Shown: piece by piece, positions 28,941-39,299 of the stretch
Numbering within the stretch: the stretch's first letter is position 1
Layout: every line of letters starts with the position of its first letter
Assembly (NCBI GenBank): GCA_944392565.1
Contig: CALXWX010000001.1
Span: 65,444 to 129,443 of the forward strand
Source: an uncultured Alphaproteobacteria bacterium
GTDB lineage: Bacteria; Pseudomonadota; Alphaproteobacteria; Rs-D84
DNA length: 64,000 nt
Reading direction: 5' to 3'
The notes under the pieces: model-generated
What the model saw: only the letters and a program-made list of their open reading frames with translations
Told to the model about the DNA's origin: nothing
Database searches by the model: none
Program-made: the position numbers and the translations under genes

Positions 28941-29399
28941 TTATTTGTTTTTAATTGAACCACCTGCTTTTACAATTGCCGCCTCTGCGGTCTTTGACCA
29001 TTTATCAGCAATAATATTAACAGATGTTTTGATTTCACCCTTGGCTAATACTTTCAAGCCATCTTTTGTACGATTAATAATTTTTGCATTCATTAATGTA
29101 TCAATTGTAATCGGTGATTTTGCATCAATTTTACCAGACGCAATAAATTTTTCAATATCGCCCAAGTTAATTGTTGCATATTCTTTTGCAAACGGGTTAT
29201 TAAAACCAAACTTTGGGAAACGGCGCAAAATCGGCATCTGTCCACCTTGGAATGTTGCCTGCTTGCGTGATCCACTGCGTGATTTCTGACCTTTATTACC
29301 ACGACCAGATGTTTTACCCATGCCCGAACCAATACCACGACCAACACGTTTTGTACTTGCACGCGCACCGAAATTATCCATCAATGCATTCAGTTTCAT
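28941..29399 (-). CDS. rplO: 50S ribosomal protein L15
   Basis: A 152-residue L15. The N-terminal RVGRGIGSGMGKTSGRGNKGQ with SRSG and the QMPILRRFPKFGF segment are diagnostic. The C-terminal beta domain is complete. Spacing to rpmD is 81 bases. Confidence 0.97.
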   Translation of the reverse strand: MKLNALMDNFGARASTKRVGRGIGSGMGKTSGRGNKGQKSRSGSRKQATFQGGQMPILRRFPKFGFNNPFAKEYATINLGDIEKFIASGKIDAKSPITIDTLMNAKIINRTKDGLKVLAKGEIKTSVNIIADKWSKTAEAAIVKAGGSIKNK

Positions 29400-29480
29400 T
29401 TTTATTTTCCTTTTTTATCCTATGAATCAAAATTAATTGATTCTGTTACGCACATCAAATGATGTACTCGGTTTAACAAT

Positions 29481-29660
29481 TTATTTTTCAACAATTTCAA
29501 CCAGATGTGAAACTTTGGCAACCATGCCACGCACAGCTGGCGTATCTTCTATTTCACGTGTTTTACCAATACGCCCCAATCCCAACGCTGCAACAACCTT
29601 GCGCTGCGCAGATGGACGACCGATAACACTTTTAACCTGTTTTACAATTATTTTTGCCAT
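29481..29660 (-). CDS. rpmD: 50S ribosomal protein L30
   Basis: A 59-residue L30 read directly from the sequence, starting ATG at 29660 ([16 protein letters not shown]) and ending [22 protein letters not shown] and [14 protein letters not shown] match the family. It fits the expected place between rpsE and rplO. Confidence 0.95.
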   Translation of the reverse strand: MAKIIVKQVKSVIGRPSAQRKVVAALGLGRIGKTREIEDTPAVRGMVAKVSHLVEIVEK

Positions 29661-29694
29661 AATAATTCTCCGTTTTTATTGGCGCAAATTTAAA

Positions 29695-30255
29695 TTATTT
29701 TGCATCTGCTGCGTTTGCATTTTCTAATTTCTTACCGTCACGCCCGGCAATAATTTCTGCAACAGATTTACCACGACGCGCCGCAACAGTTTTTGGTGAA
29801 TTCATTTTAGCAAACGCCAAAAACGCCGCACGAATCATATTATTTGGATTATTCGACCCCTGGGATTTAACAACAACATCCTGAACCCCCAAGCATTCAA
29901 ATACTGCACGCAATGCACCACCTGCAATGATACCAGTACCTGGAACCGCACTGCGAACAACCAACTTGCTGGCGCCATATTTTGCCGCGCTGTCATGATG
30001 CAATGTACGCCCCTCTTTTAATGGAACGCGTATCATTTTTGCTTTGGCTGCTTTTGTTGCTTTTTGTACCGCGCTTTGTACTTCCAACGCTTTACCTTTG
30101 CCAAATCCAACACGACCAGCCTTGTCCCCGACAACAACCAATGCCGAAAAAGACATATTACGACCGCCCTTTACAGTTTTAGAAACGCGGTTGATAGAAA
30201 CCAATTTGTCTACCAAATTATCCGTTTGTAATTTTTTATCATCAAAACGTGCCAT
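29695..30255 (-). CDS. rpsE: 30S ribosomal protein S5
   Basis: A 186-residue S5. The double-stranded RNA-binding N-domain ([22 protein letters not shown]) and the C-domain ([29 protein letters not shown]) are intact. A 20-residue Lys/Asn/Ala tail extends past the usual end. Confidence 0.97.
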   Translation of the reverse strand: MARFDDKKLQTDNLVDKLVSINRVSKTVKGGRNMSFSALVVVGDKAGRVGFGKGKALEVQSAVQKATKAAKAKMIRVPLKEGRTLHHDSAAKYGASKLVVRSAVPGTGIIAGGALRAVFECLGVQDVVVKSQGSNNPNNMIRAAFLAFAKMNSPKTVAARRGKSVAEIIAGRDGKKLENANAADAK

Positions 30256-30285
30256 TATAAACTCCGTATATTCAGAAACATCTGA

Positions 30286-30642
30286 TTAAATTCTAACACC
30301 ACCTGCGCGGATTGCTTCGCACAGCGCCTTGATACGACCATGATAGCGATATCCGCCACGATCAAAATAACAGTTATCAGCAATACCAGCCTTGACAGCA
30401 CGCGCGGCGAAATTTTTACCAACCTGTTCTGCGCCAGCGACATTCCAACCATTACCCTTGAAATCTTTTTCCTTGGACGATGCAGCACAAATTGTATGCC
30501 CTTTTACATCATCAATGGCTTGAATTTCAATATGACGCCCAGAACGAAAAACCGACAAACGGATTTTGCCCGGATTTTTTCTTTTCAACGCACTGCGATT
30601 TGCCAACTTGCGTCTTTCTTCTGCAGACAAATGTTTCAACAT
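30286..30642 (-). CDS. rplR: 50S ribosomal protein L18
   Basis: A 118-residue L18. The ATG at 30642 has AAGGAA upstream and gives the normal start (MLKHLSAEERRKL). RLSVFRSGRHIEIQAIDD and the FDRGGYRYHGRIKALCEAIRAGG end are typical. It binds 5S rRNA. Confidence 0.97.
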   Translation of the reverse strand: MLKHLSAEERRKLANRSALKRKNPGKIRLSVFRSGRHIEIQAIDDVKGHTICAASSKEKDFKGNGWNVAGAEQVGKNFAARAVKAGIADNCYFDRGGYRYHGRIKALCEAIRAGGVRI

Positions 30643-30694
30643 TTTATTTCCTTTTTTCTTATCCCCGTAACAGCGGGAATCAACCATTATTTAA

Positions 30695-31246
30695 TTATTT
30701 CTTTTTACCTTCTTTGCGGCGAATTCTTTCACCTTTATAGAAGATGCCTTTACCTTTATATGGATCAGCCTTGCGAACTTTATGAACCTTGTCAGCGAAT
30801 TGCCCAACCAAACATTTATCAATACCACGAATAATAAATTCTGTTGGCGCATCACCCATCTGAACGGTCAAACCATCAGGAATATTCATAATAACATCAT
30901 GTGAATAACCTGCAACCAAAACCAGTTTATTACCATTAACAGATGCTTTATATCCGACGCCTTTCATATACATTTCTTTTGCGAAACCGTCAGAAACCCC
31001 TTCGACTGCGGCGCGAACATTACGTGTCATCGTTCCCCACATTGCGCGCGAAGTTTTATCTTCTGCATCTTTTGGTGTAACAACAACATGATCTGCATCA
31101 ATAACAACATCAACCAAACCGGCATGCTTTGTATCCAATGGGATTTTAATTTCGCCTTTTGGACCTTTAATTGTCAGTGTATCGTTTGCAATTGCCGCCG
31201 ATACGCCGTCTTTCAATTTTACTGGATATTTTCCTGCACGAGACAT
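30695..31246 (-). CDS. rplF: 50S ribosomal protein L6
   Basis: A 183-residue L6. The second of two adjacent ATG codons is preferred (AAGGA spacing, MSRAGKYPV start). Both alpha/beta domains are present; the C-terminal DPYKGKGIFYKGERIRRKEGKKK region is the conserved rRNA-binding end. Confidence 0.97.
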   Translation of the reverse strand: MSRAGKYPVKLKDGVSAAIANDTLTIKGPKGEIKIPLDTKHAGLVDVVIDADHVVVTPKDAEDKTSRAMWGTMTRNVRAAVEGVSDGFAKEMYMKGVGYKASVNGNKLVLVAGYSHDVIMNIPDGLTVQMGDAPTEFIIRGIDKCLVGQFADKVHKVRKADPYKGKGIFYKGERIRRKEGKKK

Positions 31247-31267
31247 CATTAAATCCTTACTTCTAAA

Positions 31268-31666
31268 TTATATAACCTTGCACAGCACTTCGCCACCAAC
31301 ATTCATCAGACGCGCTTTGTGATCGGTCATAACACCATTTGGTGTTGAAACAATCGCAATGCCCAAACCATTCAGAACCTTTGGCATTTTTGCACTGCCG
31401 GAATACACACGGCGTCCCGGTTTTGAAACCACAGCAATATCTTGAATTGCACCATTTCCGCCAACATATTTTAATTCAATAACTAAATTGGCACGATGTT
31501 CGTCAATTTGTTCTTTGCGGAAATCTGTAATGAAACCTTCGTCCTTTAATACAGACAATACTGCCGCACGCAGTTTGCTGTTTGGAACAACTACAAATTC
31601 TTTACCGGCATTCTGACCATTACGAATACGGGTCAGCATATCTCCGATTGGGTGTGATAATGACAT
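31268..31666 (-). CDS. rpsH: 30S ribosomal protein S8
   Basis: A 132-residue S8 with the N-terminal DMLTRIRNGQ and the C-terminal GLGIAIVSTPNGVMTDHKAR motif that contacts 16S rRNA. Length is standard; order rpsN-rpsH-rplF is as expected. Confidence 0.97.
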   Translation of the reverse strand: MSLSHPIGDMLTRIRNGQNAGKEFVVVPNSKLRAAVLSVLKDEGFITDFRKEQIDEHRANLVIELKYVGGNGAIQDIAVVSKPGRRVYSGSAKMPKVLNGLGIAIVSTPNGVMTDHKARLMNVGGEVLCKVI

Positions 31667-31738
31667 CTTTTACTCCTTGTAAGCAACGGATAATCCGTTT
31701 TAACCCAGCAGCATTGTCCACAACTGGGGATTAAAATT

Positions 31739-32041
31739 TTACCAACTAGATTTGCGTACACCTGGCAATTTACCTTCGGACGCCATTGTACGAACCTGTT
31801 GGCGGCACAAACCAAACAAGCGGAAATATCCACGTGCGCGCCCTGTTACAGAACAACGATTGTGCAAACGCGTTGGGTTTGCGTTGCGCGGCAATTTGGC
31901 TAATTTTTTCATTGCCTCCATCCGTTCTTCGGGCGATGCATTCACAGACATTTTCGCCTTGATTGCTTCGCGTTTTTTTGCATATTGCGCGACCATTTTT
32001 TCGCGTTTTTTCTGCTTATTTATTAATGCTAATTTCGCCAT
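31739..32041 (-). CDS. rpsN: 30S ribosomal protein S14 (zinc-independent type)
   Basis: A 100-residue S14 with [20 protein letters not shown] and [10 protein letters not shown]. It lacks the four-Cys zinc site of the short form, as usual in proteobacteria. Confidence 0.97.
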   Translation of the reverse strand: MAKLALINKQKKREKMVAQYAKKREAIKAKMSVNASPEERMEAMKKLAKLPRNANPTRLHNRCSVTGRARGYFRLFGLCRQQVRTMASEGKLPGVRKSSW

Positions 32042-32059
32042 TTTTCTTTACCTTTTTAA

Positions 32060-32605
32060 TTATTTCAAAACCAACGGCAATCCAATTTTTGTCAGCAATG
32101 CACGCGCTTCATCATCTGTTTTCGCCGTCGTTGCGATAACAATATCCATACCGCGAATTGCTTCGATTTTATCAACAGAAATTTCTGGGAAAATCAAATG
32201 TTCTTTGATACCGAACGCATAATTGCCACGACCGTCAAATTTTGATTTAGACAAACCACGAAAATCCTTTACACGCGGCAACGCAACTGTAATTAATTTA
32301 TCCAAGAAATCATACATTCTTTTACCGCGCAATGTAACTTTTGTTCCGATTGGCTGACCTTCGCGCAAACGATATGTTGCAATCGATTTCTTTGCACGTG
32401 TTATAACCGATTTCTGTGCTGCAATTGCAGTCAAATCTGCTGCGGCGGCATCCAATTTCTTTTTATCAGAAATCGCTTCACCAACACCCATATTTAAAAC
32501 AATCTTTGACAATTTCGGAACAGCTAATGGATTTGTATACCCAAATTCCTTTACCAATTCCGGAACAATTTGCTTTTCATAAATTTCACGCAATCTGCTT
32601 TGCAT
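32060..32605 (-). CDS. rplE: 50S ribosomal protein L5
   Basis: A 181-residue L5. [16 protein letters not shown] and [20 protein letters not shown] are diagnostic. It binds 5S rRNA and helix 84 of 23S rRNA. Length is normal. Confidence 0.97.
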   Translation of the reverse strand: MQSRLREIYEKQIVPELVKEFGYTNPLAVPKLSKIVLNMGVGEAISDKKKLDAAAADLTAIAAQKSVITRAKKSIATYRLREGQPIGTKVTLRGKRMYDFLDKLITVALPRVKDFRGLSKSKFDGRGNYAFGIKEHLIFPEISVDKIEAIRGMDIVIATTAKTDDEARALLTKIGLPLVLK

Positions 32606-32657
32606 TTTTTATTCCTTACTTTATATTCCCGTAACAGCGGGAACGAATTTGTTAAAT

Positions 32658-32960
32658 TTATATTTCCGCACCCGATTTTTTAGCAATGCGAACTTTCTTG
32701 TCCCCGTTAATTTTAAAACCAACACGTGTTGCTTTTTTTGTTTTTGGATCAACCAACGCAACATTAGAAGCATGAATTGGCGCTTCACGATCAACAATAT
32801 GCCCTGGCTGTTCCTGGGTCGGTTTTACATGCCATTTACGACGGTTAACCCCTTCGACAACGACACGGGATTCAGATGGACGTGCTTCCAGCACTTTGCC
32901 TTTAACACCCTTGTATTTTCCCGAAATAACTATGACTTCATCGCCTTTCTTGATTTTCAT
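32658..32960 (-). CDS. rplX: 50S ribosomal protein L24
   Basis: A 100-residue L24 with the N-terminal KOW motif ([19 protein letters not shown]) and [11 protein letters not shown]. It initiates 50S assembly. Length is standard. Confidence 0.97.
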   Translation of the reverse strand: MKIKKGDEVIVISGKYKGVKGKVLEARPSESRVVVEGVNRRKWHVKPTQEQPGHIVDREAPIHASNVALVDPKTKKATRVGFKINGDKKVRIAKKSGAEI

Positions 32961-33013
32961 TTTATAACCTTTTGTCTAAATTTGGACCCAAAATTTCATT
33001 AATGCCCAAATTA

Positions 33014-33388
33014 TTATATAACCTCTGGCGCCAAAGAAACAATTTTCTGAACATCGTATTTGCGACGAACTTCGCGCGCAATCGGTCCAAAGATACGCGT
33101 ACCAATTGGTTCAAAATTATTCTTGTTAATTAAAACAACCGCATTATCATCAAATCGAATGATTGAACCATCTGGTCGTTTTACAGGGAATTTTGTACGA
33201 ACAATAATTGCGCGTTGCACTGTTCCCTTTTGAACCTTGCCGCGTGGAATTGCTTCTTTAATTGCAACAACGATTTTATCACCCACCGTGGCATAACGAC
33301 GATGAGAACCGCCCAGAACCTTGATGCACATTGCCTTGCGCGCACCAGAATTATCTGCGACTGTCATAACTGTTTCATTTTGTATCAT
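33014..33388 (-). CDS. rplN: 50S ribosomal protein L14
   Basis: A 124-residue L14 ([16 protein letters not shown] start). [19 protein letters not shown] and the RTFGP-type [10 protein letters not shown] are conserved. A 114-base gap separates it from rpsQ. Confidence 0.97.
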   Translation of the reverse strand: MIQNETVMTVADNSGARKAMCIKVLGGSHRRYATVGDKIVVAIKEAIPRGKVQKGTVQRAIIVRTKFPVKRPDGSIIRFDDNAVVLINKNNFEPIGTRIFGPIAREVRRKYDVQKIVSLAPEVI

Positions 33389-33502
33389 TTATTTCACCTT
33401 ATTTCCTGCACGCGGGGCAATCCCCCACTGCTTTGTTATAGGTTCCGACTGCCCTGCCCCGATTAAACGAAGCGAACCTCAAAGAACCTGTTGTGAACCG
33501 TC

Positions 33503-33772
33503 TTAGTCTGCGACCTCAACACTTTCGTCCTTGGACACACCAACGCGCCCCTTTACAACCCAAGATTTTGTCTTGGAAATTGGACGATGTTCTTCGATTG
33601 CAACGATGTCGCCAACCTTATACTCGTTGTTTTCATCGTGCGCCTTGTATTTTTTATTCTGCTTTACGAATTTACCATACAACGGATGACGAAAGCGTCG
33701 TTCAACTTCGACAACAACAGTTTTGTCATTTGCTGTACTTTTTACCGTTCCTTGCAGTATACGTCTTGGCAT
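33503..33772 (-). CDS. rpsQ: 30S ribosomal protein S17
   Basis: An 89-residue S17; the OB-fold motifs [18 protein letters not shown] and [13 protein letters not shown] are present. A 134-base A+T-rich gap lies between it and rpmC, longer than usual for this operon; no reading frame or clear promoter was found there. Confidence 0.97.
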   Translation of the reverse strand: MPRRILQGTVKSTANDKTVVVEVERRFRHPLYGKFVKQNKKYKAHDENNEYKVGDIVAIEEHRPISKTKSWVVKGRVGVSKDESVEVAD

Positions 33773-33906
33773 AACTATTATTCCTTACATTTGTTATATT
33801 AACTTGCACATTTTATAAAAATTGCGCAAATCAATCTGCTCTTTTTTAATCGATTTCGGCATATGATATCTAAAATTTTAGAAATCTCAACAAAAATCGA
33901 CAATTT

Positions 33907-34101
33907 TTATTTTTTTGTCGCATTTAATTGTGTTTTCACACGTGCGATTTCACGACGGGTCTGACGCATAACATGTGTCTTAGGCATCTGACCAGCAGCA
34001 TGCTGAAAGCGCTGATTCATCTGTTCTTTTTTCAGATTTTCCAATTTGCTTTGCAATGCTTCTGTCGTCAAAGATTCTTTTTCAACTTTTTTTTCTGCCA
34101 T
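33907..34101 (-). CDS. rpmC: 50S ribosomal protein L29
   Basis: A 64-residue L29 starting at the ATG at 34101 (AAAGGT upstream); the earlier in-frame ATG at 34143 gives an unlikely leader. LKKEQMNQRFQHAAGQM and REIARVKTQL are typical. It lies at the polypeptide exit. Confidence 0.95.
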   Translation of the reverse strand: MAEKKVEKESLTTEALQSKLENLKKEQMNQRFQHAAGQMPKTHVMRQTRREIARVKTQLNATKK

Positions 34102-34158
34102 TTCTTTACCTTTTTGCAAATACCCGTAAATATCGGTGTGCATTCAGTTTTGTTTTTT

Positions 34159-34572
34159 TTAGTTGATTTTGCGTTCAACAACTTTTGTTTTTACCGGCAA
34201 TTTTGCCGCCGCTAACGCAAACGCTTCATACGCAACTTCTGGCTTAACCCCGTCCAGTTCAAACAAGATGCGCCCTGGTTTAACACGGCAAATCCAGTAT
34301 TCAACCGCACCTTTACCTTTACCCATACGAACTTCGGCTGGTTTCTTGGTAACAGGCACATCTGGGAAAACACGAATCCATAATTTACCCATACGACGCA
34401 TATGACGCGTAATTGCACGACGCGCTGCCTCTATCTGACGCGCAGTAACGCGTTCCGGACTCATAGCTTTCAGACCAAATGATCCGAATGCCAATTCGCT
34501 GCCACCTTTGGCGACGCCATGAATGCGTCCCTTGTGCTGTTTGCGAAATTTTGTTTTATTTGGCATTAACAT
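34159..34572 (-). CDS. rplP: 50S ribosomal protein L16
   Basis: A 137-residue L16 ([50 protein letters not shown]). It contacts the peptidyl-transferase centre and A-site tRNA. Complete and of standard length. Confidence 0.98.
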   Translation of the reverse strand: MLMPNKTKFRKQHKGRIHGVAKGGSELAFGSFGLKAMSPERVTARQIEAARRAITRHMRRMGKLWIRVFPDVPVTKKPAEVRMGKGKGAVEYWICRVKPGRILFELDGVKPEVAYEAFALAAAKLPVKTKVVERKIN

Positions 34573-34639
34573 AATAACAACCTTTTAATTTCTGTGTTTA
34601 ATTTTTGCCGTCCCGACACCATATAGATGCCGCCAAAAA

Positions 34640-35341
34640 TTACTTACTCTTTCTTTCGCTGGTGCCGGCATATTCGGCTGGACGTGCCATTTCAGATGCC
34701 AACTTTTCCTTGTTCACGACATCACCAGTATAAATCCAAACTTTTACACCGATAACACCGTATGTTGTTTTTGCCTGAATTGACGCATAGTCAATATCTG
34801 CACGCAAAGTATGCAGTGGAATGCGACCTTCGCGGATTTGTTCGCTGCGCGCAATTTCCGCACCATTCAGACGCCCCGAACACATAACCTTAATCCCCTG
34901 GGCGCCGGCTTTAACCGCATTCTGAACCGCTTTTTTCATTGCCCGTTTAAACGATACACGACCTTCGATTTGTTGTGCAATATTTTGTGCAACCAATTGC
35001 GCATTTAAATCAGGGCGGCGAACTTCATAAATATTTACAACAACCTGATCATTTTTTACCAATTTTTTGATATCATTACGCAACGCTTCGATATCTGCAC
35101 CATTTTTACCAATAATCATACCCGGGCGTGATGTATGAATTGTAACAACAACTTTTTTAGCAAAACGTTCAATAACAATTTTTGCCAAACCCGCCTTTTT
35201 CAACTTTTTTTCAATAAAGTTGCGAATTTTAATATCTTCTGCCAGTAAATTTGCATAATCTTTTTTACCAGCAATCCAGCGCGAATCCGTAATCTTGTTA
35301 ATAAATTCACGCAAAGAGATAGGTGATACTTTCTGTCCCAT
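34640..35341 (-). CDS. rpsC: 30S ribosomal protein S3
   Basis: A 233-residue S3 with the KH domain ([19 protein letters not shown]) and the C-terminal domain ([35 protein letters not shown]). It lines the mRNA entry tunnel. Length is normal. Confidence 0.98.
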   Translation of the reverse strand: MGQKVSPISLREFINKITDSRWIAGKKDYANLLAEDIKIRNFIEKKLKKAGLAKIVIERFAKKVVVTIHTSRPGMIIGKNGADIEALRNDIKKLVKNDQVVVNIYEVRRPDLNAQLVAQNIAQQIEGRVSFKRAMKKAVQNAVKAGAQGIKVMCSGRLNGAEIARSEQIREGRIPLHTLRADIDYASIQAKTTYGVIGVKVWIYTGDVVNKEKLASEMARPAEYAGTSERKSK

Positions 35342-35428
35342 TTTATTTTTCCTTAACTATTTACAGCAAGTGTTCTTGAAGCATTTTGCTTTATTCAGGA
35401 ACTTAATCCATACCACTTGCCATTTTTA

Positions 35429-35845
35429 TTATTTTGCTTTTTCCTTTGTTGTGGTTTTTTTTGCCACTTTTTTTGTTGGTGCCACACCCGATTCCAAAAC
35501 GATTGTCAAATTAGAAAACGGTTTTAAAATCGGACGCGCGCGCCCCTGCGATGCGGGCATAATGCGCTTCATTGTCAAAGCCTTGCCACACCAAATTTCT
35601 TTGACGAACAAACTGTCCGCAGGCAAGTTTTTGTTATGTTCCGCATTTGCAACCGCCGACAGCAAAGTTTTCAAAACTTCACCTGCCACGCGCTTTTTTG
35701 AAAATTTCAAGACATCAATTGCACGCGCAACCGGCAAACCGCGAACAGTATCACATACCAGATTTAATTTCTGGTGGCTGACGCGTATCAATTTATTGAA
35801 CGCGCGAACTTGATTATCTTTTATTCCATATCTTGTTGTTGCCAT
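35429..35845 (-). CDS. rplV: 50S ribosomal protein L22
   Basis: A 138-residue L22; typical length is about 110-127. The core VCDTVRGLPVARAIDVLKFS and RIMPASQGRARPILKP is intact, and a Lys/Thr/Ala tail extends it. The tunnel loop is present. Confidence 0.97.
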   Translation of the reverse strand: MATTRYGIKDNQVRAFNKLIRVSHQKLNLVCDTVRGLPVARAIDVLKFSKKRVAGEVLKTLLSAVANAEHNKNLPADSLFVKEIWCGKALTMKRIMPASQGRARPILKPFSNLTIVLESGVAPTKKVAKKTTTKEKAK

Positions 35846-35888
35846 AACTGTTTACCTTATATTTATAATACTACGCGATAACCTAAAA

Positions 35889-36167
35889 TTATTTAGCCGC
35901 TGCTTTTTTATTTGCCGCATGACCCTTGAATGTACGCGTTGGTGCAAATTCACCCAACTTATGCCCAATCATATCTTCGACAATGGACACCGGGATAAAT
36001 TTGTTACCATTATGAACTTCAAAAGTCAGCCCAACCATTGGCGGCACAATCGTGCTGCCACGCGACCAAGTTTTAATTGGCTTGTGGTCATTTTTTTCAT
36101 TCGCCACTGCAACCTTTTTCAGGATAGACGGATGAACATAAGGACCTTTCCATACTGAACGAGACAT
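35889..36167 (-). CDS. rpsS: 30S ribosomal protein S19
   Basis: A 92-residue S19 from the ATG at 36167 ([12 protein letters not shown]); an in-frame TTG one codon upstream is not needed. [14 protein letters not shown] and HNGKFIPV-type motif (HNGNKFIPV) and [13 protein letters not shown] are conserved. Confidence 0.97.
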   Translation of the reverse strand: MSRSVWKGPYVHPSILKKVAVANEKNDHKPIKTWSRGSTIVPPMVGLTFEVHNGNKFIPVSIVEDMIGHKLGEFAPTRTFKGHAANKKAAAK

Positions 36168-36182
36168 CAATTACTCCGTTTT

Positions 36183-37016
36183 TTATTTTTTCTTTGCCAA
36201 ATGTCTGCTGCGAATAATCATCTTTGCAGTGCGTTTATTGCTGCGTGTACGATAACCCTTGGCTGGGATACCTGTACGCGATACAGGTTCATGACCCTTT
36301 GAATGACCGTTACCACCACCCATCGGATGATCAACCGGATTCATCGCCATACCACGAACTGATGGACGAATACCCAACCAACGCGCACGTCCAGCTTTAC
36401 CCAAGCTAACATTGCGTTGATCTTGATTAGATACAGTACCAACAGTTGCCAAACAATCAGAATGAACCTTGCGTAATTCACCGCTGTTCATTTTAATCTG
36501 GGCATAAACACCGTCTTTACCCATTAATTGCGCATAGCAACCTGCACTGCGCGCCAATTGACCACCAGCACCTGGTTTCAATTCAACATTATGAACAATT
36601 GTACCAATCGGCATATTTTTCAGTGGCATTGCATTACCCGGCTTGATATCTTCGCGTTCACCGGAAATAACGACATCACCTGCTTTTAAATCACGCGGCG
36701 CCAAGATATATGAACGCGCACCATCTGTATATTCAATCAATGCAATAAATGCCGTACGATTTGGATCATATTCCAAGCGCAAAACCTTTGCGGGAATACC
36801 TTTTTTCTTGCGCGCAAAGTCAATTAAACGATATTTGCGTTTGTGTCCACCACCCTGATGCATAACGGTGACATGACCAAAATTATTGCGTCCACCTTTG
36901 GACTTTAAGCCAACTGTCAATGCTTTTTCTGGGGCGCCACGGTGCAATTCACTGCGATCAACCAATGTCAAACCGCGTGTACCCGCTGTTGTCGGCTTGT
37001 AATGCTTCAATGCCAT
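36183..37016 (-). CDS. rplB: 50S ribosomal protein L2
   Basis: A 277-residue L2. [20 protein letters not shown] and the terminal [17 protein letters not shown], holding the His needed for peptidyl-transferase assembly, are conserved. Complete, normal length. Confidence 0.98.
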   Translation of the reverse strand: MALKHYKPTTAGTRGLTLVDRSELHRGAPEKALTVGLKSKGGRNNFGHVTVMHQGGGHKRKYRLIDFARKKKGIPAKVLRLEYDPNRTAFIALIEYTDGARSYILAPRDLKAGDVVISGEREDIKPGNAMPLKNMPIGTIVHNVELKPGAGGQLARSAGCYAQLMGKDGVYAQIKMNSGELRKVHSDCLATVGTVSNQDQRNVSLGKAGRARWLGIRPSVRGMAMNPVDHPMGGGNGHSKGHEPVSRTGIPAKGYRTRSNKRTAKMIIRSRHLAKKK

Positions 37017-37089
37017 TTTTTCTTACCTTTTTATTTATACCACGACACTAACATCCTTGTAATTGGGTTCTCTGCCGCGGCTGTTTATC

Positions 37090-37422
37090 CTATATGCTTG
37101 CCGATAAATCCAATTTTGCATCTGCCGGCAAAGACACATATGCTTTTTTAACAGTACGCTGTGTTCCTGTTCCGCGTCCACGGAAAGTTTTCACTTTGCC
37201 TTTGACAACAACAATATTAACCTTGGTTGGTTTCACATTGTAAATTGCTTGTACTGCGCGTGCAACATCTTCCTTGGTTGCGTTTGCCGCAACTTCGAAT
37301 GCAACACCATTACTTTCAGACAGTTTTGCTGCCTTTTCCGAGATTATCGGACGACGCAGTATATCATAAATACCGGCGGTCGCAACGATTTTTTTCTCTG
37401 AATTAACTTTCTTTTCTGCCAT
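37090..37422 (-). CDS. rplW: 50S ribosomal protein L23
   Basis: A 110-residue L23 with ILRRPIISEKAAKLSE and the NIVVVKGKVKTFRGRGTG loop. It forms the docking site for trigger factor and SRP. A Lys-rich leader of about 15 residues precedes the core. Confidence 0.97.
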   Translation of the reverse strand: MAEKKVNSEKKIVATAGIYDILRRPIISEKAAKLSESNGVAFEVAANATKEDVARAVQAIYNVKPTKVNIVVVKGKVKTFRGRGTGTQRTVKKAYVSLPADAKLDLSASI

Positions 37423-37454
37423 TTTGTTTTACCTTTTCGTCATGCGCCCAAAAT

Positions 37455-38075
37455 TTATGCCAAGCGCGCTTCCACCGCCTTGACTGCATCTGCTGTCAAA
37501 ACCAGTTTATCATGTTTCAGAATATCCAAAACATTCAAACCAATTGTCGGCAACGCATCAACATTTGCGATATTTGCCGCAGATTTACGGAAATTTTCAT
37601 CCAACACATCTGCCCCAACAAACAATGCAGAATTCAAATCCAACTTTTTCAGTTGCTTTGCAAACGCCCCTGTTTTGGCAGATGCCAGTTTTTCAGAATC
37701 AATAACAATTAAATTGCCATCTTTTACCTTGGACGACAGCGCCATTTTCAACCCCAATGCGCGAATCTTCTTTGGCAAATCAATTGAATGATCACGAACA
37801 ACTGGTCCATGAACAACGCCACCGCCACGCATGTGAACATTGTATCTTTCACCCTGACGCGCATTACCTGTTTTCTTTTGCTTAAACGCTTTTTTACCAC
37901 TGCCTGCGACATCGGAAACAGTTTTCACTGCATGTGTACCTGCGCGTGATTTCGCGCGTTGCCATGTAACAACACGATGCAGAATATCTGCGCGCGGTTC
38001 AATCCCGAATATCTGGTCCGCCAAATCAATTTTACCAACTGACTTGCCATCAAAATTTATAACATCTATTTGCAT
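37455..38075 (-). CDS. rplD: 50S ribosomal protein L4
   Basis: A 206-residue L4. The ATG at 38075 follows AAGGTGG; a GTG nine bases earlier lies within that site. The loop with GSGKKAFKQKKTGNARQG reaches the exit tunnel. In many proteobacteria L4 represses this operon; no leader suited to that is obvious ahead of rpsJ here. Confidence 0.97.
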   Translation of the reverse strand: MQIDVINFDGKSVGKIDLADQIFGIEPRADILHRVVTWQRAKSRAGTHAVKTVSDVAGSGKKAFKQKKTGNARQGERYNVHMRGGGVVHGPVVRDHSIDLPKKIRALGLKMALSSKVKDGNLIVIDSEKLASAKTGAFAKQLKKLDLNSALFVGADVLDENFRKSAANIANVDALPTIGLNVLDILKHDKLVLTADAVKAVEARLA

Positions 38076-38105
38076 TTTATCCACCTTGCTGTTCTGTTGC
38101 CATTA

Positions 38106-38822
38106 TTATTCCGCAACAGTTTCTGTTTCGGGTTCGGTTGCCTTTTCCGCAGTTGCCATTTTTGTTGGTACCGGCAAATCAGCCTGTTCTTTCTTGATTG
38201 CATCTGCAACCAAAACAAAAGTGCCATTTGCACCCGGAACTGCGCCTTCTACAAATATTAAATTTTCTGCTTCGTCAACACCATAGACTTTCAGATTCTG
38301 AACTGTAACGGTTTCATTTCCCATTTGACCAGCCATTTTTTTACCTTTCAGAACGCGACCTGGCCATTCACGCATACCCGTACCACCAATAGAACGATGC
38401 GCCTTTAAAACACCGTGCGACGCTTCTTTACCGCCAAAATTATGGCGTTTCATCGCCCCCTGGAAACCTTTACCCTTGCTGGTTGCCTGGACATCGACAA
38501 ATTGACCAGCAATAAAATGTGCGGCTGATAATTGTGTACCTGCTGGGATAATACAATCATCAGACACGCGGAATTCAACAACTTTGCGATATGGTTTTAC
38601 CCCTGCTTTTTCTGCTGCCACTGCCTGTGGTTTTGCGACATGCTTTGCCTTGGCTTCGCGCATACCCAAAATATTTGCGACATATCCATTTTTATCCATT
38701 GTACGATTGCCAATAACTGTGCAATCACCAACCGACAGTACTGTCACAGGATGTGCAACACCGCTATCGTCATATAACCGTGTCATACCTATTTTTGTTG
38801 TTATTAATCCGCTACGTTTCAT
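38106..38822 (-). CDS. rplC: 50S ribosomal protein L3
   Basis: A 238-residue L3 starting at the ATG at 38822 (AAAGGC upstream). KGFQGAMKRHNFGGKEASHG and GSIG-type HRSIGGTGMREWPGRVLKGK are conserved. A 25-residue acidic/Thr tail (ending PETETVAE) extends past the usual end. Confidence 0.97.
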   Translation of the reverse strand: MKRSGLITTKIGMTRLYDDSGVAHPVTVLSVGDCTVIGNRTMDKNGYVANILGMREAKAKHVAKPQAVAAEKAGVKPYRKVVEFRVSDDCIIPAGTQLSAAHFIAGQFVDVQATSKGKGFQGAMKRHNFGGKEASHGVLKAHRSIGGTGMREWPGRVLKGKKMAGQMGNETVTVQNLKVYGVDEAENLIFVEGAVPGANGTFVLVADAIKKEQADLPVPTKMATAEKATEPETETVAE

Positions 38823-38902
38823 TTTATTTGCCTTTTCTTCTGTCAGTAGGTTGGATGCTGTACACACCATTGTTTTACACCCAACACAAACATTATTTAC
38901 CT

Positions 38903-39214
38903 TTACAATTTAATCTTTACATCGACCCCAGACGCCAAATCCAACTTCATCAACGCATCAACGGTCTGAGGGGTTGGATTAACAATATCGACAACCGCTT
39001 TGTGATTACGGATTTCGAATTGTTCGCGTGATTTTTTATCAACGTGTGGCGAACGGTTAACTGTAAATTTTTTAATCAATGTCGGCAAGCGAACGGGTCC
39101 AACTACATCTGCGCCTGTGCGCTTTGCAGTTTTGACAATCTCATCCACAGATTCCATTAATACCCTGTGGTCAAATGCCGTCAATTTGATGCGAATTTTA
39201 GATGCTGGTACCAT
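38903..39214 (-). CDS. rpsJ: 30S ribosomal protein S10
   Basis: A 103-residue S10 ([46 protein letters not shown], split here by line of text). It also partners NusB in antitermination. First gene of the S10 block, 85 bases after tuf. Confidence 0.97.
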   Translation of the reverse strand: MVPASKIRIKLTAFDHRVLMESVDEIVKTAKRTGADVVGPVRLPTLIKKFTVNRSPHVDKKSREQFEIRNHKAVVDIVNPTPQTVDALMKLDLASGVDVKIKL

Positions 39215-39299
39215 TGTTCGTTTTCCTTATCTCGTTATTCCGGGTCGGTAATCTCTGGCGTTTTTTTTATCCAGATACACCGACCCGCGACTGTTTTAA